Positions 9,101-9,334 of a DNA stretch of 9,334 nucleotides are shown one piece after another. The translations under genes and the position numbers were made by a program. The stretch is from JBDKTH01 sp964558295. Its GTDB lineage: Bacteria; Planctomycetota; Planctomycetia; Pirellulales; Thermoguttaceae. Positions within the stretch are counted from its first letter, which is position 1. Every line of letters starts with the position of its first letter. The notes below the pieces were generated by a model. That model was given only the letters and a program-made list of their open reading frames with translations. It was not told the origin of the DNA and did no database searches. The stretch spans positions 1 to 9,334 of the forward strand of contig CAZLDQ010000221.1 of assembly GCA_964558295.1 (NCBI GenBank). Direction: 5' to 3'.

Positions 9101-9334
9101 CTTCCGTGACTGCGATCTACTTTGACGGCCTCGGCGGCGAGGACACCGTTCAGATCACGGGCACGGCGGCCGACGAGTTGGTGGAACTCTGGCCGGATCG
9201 GCTCGTCTTCAGGGGCGCGGACTACACCGTCAGCGCCACGAACGTCGAGATCGTCTCGATCGATGGTAAGGGCGGCACGGACACGGCCCACCTCCACGAC
9301 TCGGCCGGCAACGACACGTTCACGGCCCGGCCGA
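1..9334 (+). CDS. Giant multidomain repeat protein with beta-propeller blocks, Ig-like domains and an embedded S1 serine protease (partial at both ends)
   Basis: Frame 1 is open over all 3,111 complete codons; both ends of the gene lie outside the window, so no start, ribosome binding site or signal peptide can be assigned. Domain order: insert domains (residues 1-188), last blade of a propeller (189-245), Ig-like 1 (246-415), propeller A (444-842), Ig-like 2 (843-997), propeller B (998-1451), Ig-like 3 (1452-1588), propeller C (1589-2419) carrying an insert domain (1770-1888) and a serine protease (1980-2229), Ig-like 4 (2420-2565), propeller D (2588-2966), and a Gly/Asp-rich C-terminal region (2967 onward). 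The protein is acidic, poor in Lys and Cys, and rich in Asp, Thr, Gly and Val, as expected of an extracellular repeat protein. The repeat family is common in bacterial giant proteins of unknown function. A surface or secreted role with proteolytic activity is inferred. Binding partner and substrate cannot be read from the sequence. Confidence 0.97.
190..564 (+). other. Beta-rich insert domain, copy 2
   Basis: Residues 64-188. It opens with EETQTLTVV, continues with a GSFRLVLPG strand, then an Ala-rich helix-like stretch (NLAASAAAIQAAVRG), and closes with WTFQINFNTTTNVPTLQW. The same order (strand, G-F-x-L strand, Ala-rich helix, paired strands ending in a 'P-x-L/M' strand) recurs in the copy at 5308-5664. 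It is followed by a strand, RVRTYQLAG, that takes the place of the EF.VNT strand of a propeller repeat. The domain therefore seems to sit in a loop of the penultimate blade of a propeller whose earlier blades lie upstream of the window. The role is unknown; a structural or binding module is the simplest reading. Confidence 0.6.
565..735 (+). repeat. End of a truncated beta-propeller block (last blade)
   Basis: Bases 565-618 encode the closing strand of one repeat (RVRTYQLAGAAAGTSQ, equivalent to EFLVNTTTAGNQ elsewhere). Bases 619-735 encode one further repeat with the core AIETDGDFVTTW and the strand STIYYRRFDE. This repeat runs straight into STDTAGPLVTDV, the same junction seen at the end of propeller B (STDTVGPLVTDF). 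It is therefore the seventh and last blade of a propeller whose first five or six blades lie upstream. Confidence 0.8.
736..1245 (+). other. SbsA-type Ig-like (Big_5-like) domain 1
   Basis: Residues 246-415. Family features that are visible: the GPLVTDV opening; a YIVLTFDEEM strand, typical of the 'V.F...M' strand of bacterial SbsA Ig-like domains; a NYQLLRNG strand; YEVVLTIDGNG; LEAGNYTIV; the 'LRDKSGNAL' turn, matching the 'v.D.aGN.l' signature; and a closing SRSFIV strand. Such domains act as spacers or structural modules in surface and secreted proteins. This copy carries an extra Ala/Thr-rich loop (roughly 1111-1146) before the D-x-x-GN turn. Confidence 0.8.
1246..1329 (+). other. Asp/Pro-rich interdomain linker
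   Basis: This 28-residue hydrophilic segment joins Ig-like domain 1 to propeller A. Its core is DPGTDPDDPDDPSG, encoded by a short tandem repeat in the DNA. The composition predicts an extended, flexible, acidic tether, and no secondary structure is apparent. Confidence 0.8.
1267..1290 (+). repeat. Short tandem DNA repeat, 9-bp unit GATCCGGAT x 2.7
   Basis: The unit GATCCGGAT occurs twice followed by GATCCG. It is in frame (9 bp = 3 codons) and encodes D-P-D repeats in the linker. Such in-frame repeats can change in copy number by slippage without breaking the frame. Confidence 0.9.
1330..2526 (+). repeat. Propeller block A: seven ~55-residue repeats
   Basis: Repeats start at about 1330, 1537, 1702, 1882, 2053, 2221 and 2395. 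Each has a VAMDxDGxFVVxW core (for example SVAMDVDGDFVITW in the third), a polar turn often reading SSYGQ or SSASQDGSG, an (I/V)YARxx strand, and an EF.VNT.T..Q strand. Four strands per unit and seven units fit a seven-bladed beta-propeller. The first unit is divergent (AVAVDGDGDHIRVW, with an altered second half). Three units replace the Met-Asp with Cys-Asp or Cys-Asn. The last unit lacks the EF.VNT strand and leads into GPIVTDV of the next Ig-like domain. Propeller folding is inferred; the seven repeats are seen directly. Confidence 0.85.
2527..2991 (+). other. SbsA-type Ig-like (Big_5-like) domain 2
   Basis: Residues 843-997. The domain runs GPIVTDVYNYYDDQ, then a QYLVVAFDERL strand, LNPANWILQRNG, KYEAVLTLDGNGL, LSAGEYVLTV and the VWDVAGNSLDGDFDG turn, ending in FHFTV. 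These match the strands of Ig-like domain 1 in the same order, with a longer Asp-rich D-G-D-F-D-G turn after the GN.L motif that could bind calcium (inference). It separates propellers A and B. Confidence 0.85.
2992..4353 (+). repeat. Propeller block B: seven repeats, two of them degenerate
   Basis: Repeats start at about 2992, 3265, 3427, 3607, 3799, 4009 and 4234. Units 2 and 3 are close to consensus (SVAIDADGDFVITW, AVAMDYDGNFVIVW). Unit 4 has lost the Asp loop (AVALAETGQFIVAW) and the EF.VN strand. Unit 5 keeps only EFIVTW, after an expanded EKSDETE loop, and carries a Trp-rich tail (LWWDEIWEDANMW). Unit 1 has a long N-terminal extension. Unit 7 ends in STDTVGPLVTDF, nearly the same junction as at 721-756. 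A seven-bladed propeller is inferred. Confidence 0.82.
4354..4764 (+). other. SbsA-type Ig-like (Big_5-like) domain 3
   Basis: Residues 1452-1588, the shortest of the four copies. Visible elements: GPLVTDF opening, SIKIVFDEAM strand, SGTDSVTNAANYHLLKDG (very like TGADSVTNTLNYQLLRNG in domain 1), KYVAEIYFDGNG, LGEGHYEIVV, the LRDAAGNVL turn and the closing SFDITV. The close match to domain 1, together with the matching upstream junction, suggests these two propeller-Ig units are sister copies. Confidence 0.85.
5308..5664 (+). other. Beta-rich insert domain, copy 3 (inside propeller C, blade 3)
   Basis: Residues 1770-1888. It opens with NEVQVLEFNGSPTGAFTLSW, followed by an Ala/Leu helix-like stretch (NLSDLAATIEARLNAKYG), the strands PFEVEAISSTEIAIRF, and QPQMTVGI. 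The order of elements matches copy 2 at 190-564 (QTLTV, GSFRL, helix, paired strands). It replaces a short turn of the propeller repeat, which then resumes with its normal EF.VN strand at 5671. Function unknown. Confidence 0.65.
5938..6687 (+). other. Chymotrypsin-fold (family S1-like) serine protease domain, inserted in propeller C blade 4
   Basis: Residues 1980-2229, about 250 residues, a normal size for this fold. The catalytic triad is visible in order: His2017 in VITAAHVV (codon at 6049), Asp2065 in GGDVAIIEL (6193) and Ser2175 in APGDSGGPSF (6523). The spacings (48 and 110 residues) are close to His57-Asp102-Ser195 of chymotrypsin. The GTGSLL strand before the His and the closing DTRVSVYAEWID helix are typical of S1 domains. 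IVEAG at the start may correspond to the IVGG neo-N-terminus. The Cys after the His that forms the usual disulfide is Val here. The position aligned with 189 (six before the Ser) is Thr, so trypsin-like Arg/Lys preference is not expected. The domain should be active by its residues; the target could be a host or prey protein, a polymer-bound protein, or the protein itself. None of these is shown. Confidence 0.92.
7258..7695 (+). other. SbsA-type Ig-like (Big_5-like) domain 4
   Basis: Residues 2420-2565. Elements: GPTVTNVYEFIKGD, the TTLLVNFGEEL strand, SVLNPNNWVLTLDG (compare SILNPANWILQRNG in domain 2), KYELKLLLDS, LKQGTYVLTAL, the IEDVFGNALDGDLDG turn and closing FTLSFSV. The NP-NW motif and the D-G-D-L/F-D-G turn make it most similar to Ig-like domain 2, so the four copies fall into two pairs (1 with 3, 2 with 4). 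Confidence 0.85.
7696..7761 (+). other. Gly/Pro-rich interdomain linker
   Basis: Residues 2566-2587 read as a low-complexity tether (core SSNGGPGGTGTPGAEDKD) joining Ig-like domain 4 to propeller D. It occupies the same position as the Asp/Pro linker at 1246-1329 but has a different composition. Confidence 0.8.
7762..8898 (+). repeat. Propeller block D: seven regular repeats
   Basis: Repeats start at about 7762, 7948, 8113, 8278, 8443, 8608 and 8794. This is the most regular block: units 2 to 5 are 55 residues each, with cores such as AVAMDADGDFVVTW and turns such as SSFNQDGSGYGVYARRY. Unit 6 has a longer Asn/Thr-rich turn (8680-8706). Unit 7 (AVAMDEDGDFTVLW) ends at GIFQRVVAVNP. Unlike the other blocks it is not followed by GP.VT and an Ig-like domain. 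The D-x-D-G-D loops are candidates for calcium binding (inference from their resemblance to other D-x-D-G calcium loops). Confidence 0.87.
8899..9334 (+). other. Gly/Asp-rich C-terminal repeat region (start of, cut by window edge)
   Basis: Residues 2967-3111. After a beta-rich stretch (SLTLTGTSAKDTFVFIAG) come two Gly/Asp motifs about 48 residues apart: GLGGEDTVQITGTAADE from 9127 and GKGGTDTAHLHDSAGNDTF from 9265. These resemble the D-x-(A/L)GNDTF type of repeat that I associate with C-terminal regions of planctomycete giant proteins, and they loosely resemble RTX calcium-binding repeats without the strict GGxGxDxLx nonapeptide array. The frame is open at the last base, so more of this region and the true C-terminus, possibly with an anchor or sorting signal, lie downstream. 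Confidence 0.65.

Noticed and set aside
7357..9297. Minus-strand open frame of 646 codons
   Set aside because: It is a shadow of propeller D and the C-terminal region, bounded only by a sense CTA codon at 7357.
9127..9334. Classical RTX calcium-binding array
   Set aside because: Gly/Asp motifs are present, but consecutive GGxGxDxLx nonapeptides are not; the motifs are about 48 residues apart.
1..9334. CRISPR array, insertion sequence, tRNA or regulatory region hidden among the repeats
   Set aside because: The repeats are diverged coding repeats of about 165-bp periodicity within one open frame. No identical short direct repeats with unique spacers, no transposase, no terminal inverted repeats and no non-coding gap were seen.

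Overview
The whole window lies inside one protein-coding gene on the + strand. Reading frame 1 (codons starting at base 1) stays open from the first base to the last, giving 3,111 codons plus one base with no stop, and neither the true start nor the true stop is in the window. I translated every line in this frame and found one continuous, internally repetitive, Asp/Thr/Gly/Val-rich protein. There is no intergenic DNA, RNA gene, promoter, terminator, CRISPR array or insertion sequence. Residue numbers below count from base 1 of the window.

Layout: (1) bases 1-564 hold a partial and then a complete copy of a small beta-rich insert domain; (2) 565-735 is the tail of a beta-propeller-like block; (3) 736-1245 is an SbsA-type Ig-like (Big_5-like) domain, followed by a DP-rich linker; (4) 1330-2526 is a block of seven ~55-residue repeats, then Ig-like domain 2; (5) 2992-4353 is seven repeats, then Ig-like domain 3; (6) 4765-7257 is seven repeats interrupted by another insert domain (5308-5664) and by a complete-looking chymotrypsin-fold (S1) serine protease domain (5938-6687), then Ig-like domain 4 and a Gly/Pro linker; (7) 7762-8898 is seven repeats; (8) 8899-9334 is the start of a different Gly/Asp-rich C-terminal repeat region, still open at the window edge.

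The repeat consensus is roughly VAMDxDGxFVVxW, then a G/N/D-rich turn, then (I/V)YARRY, then G..EF.VNT.T..Q. It occurs exactly seven times in each of the four complete blocks, which suggests four seven-bladed propellers on a string, each of the first three (and the truncated one at the left edge) closed by an Ig-like domain. The protease and the insert domains all enter at the same point of the repeat, before the EF.VN strand, so they look like decorations on propeller loops.

The organism is probably a planctomycete (Pirellulales-like). This is inference from the very large gene, GC content of about 60% by eye, the repeat family, and the Gly/Asp-rich 'DSAGNDTF' C-terminal repeats, which I associate with planctomycete giant secreted proteins. 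A secreted or cell-surface role is likely from the composition, but no signal peptide or anchor lies in the window. Long open frames on the minus strand (979-4158, 4219-7314, 7357-9297) are shadows of this gene and are not annotated.
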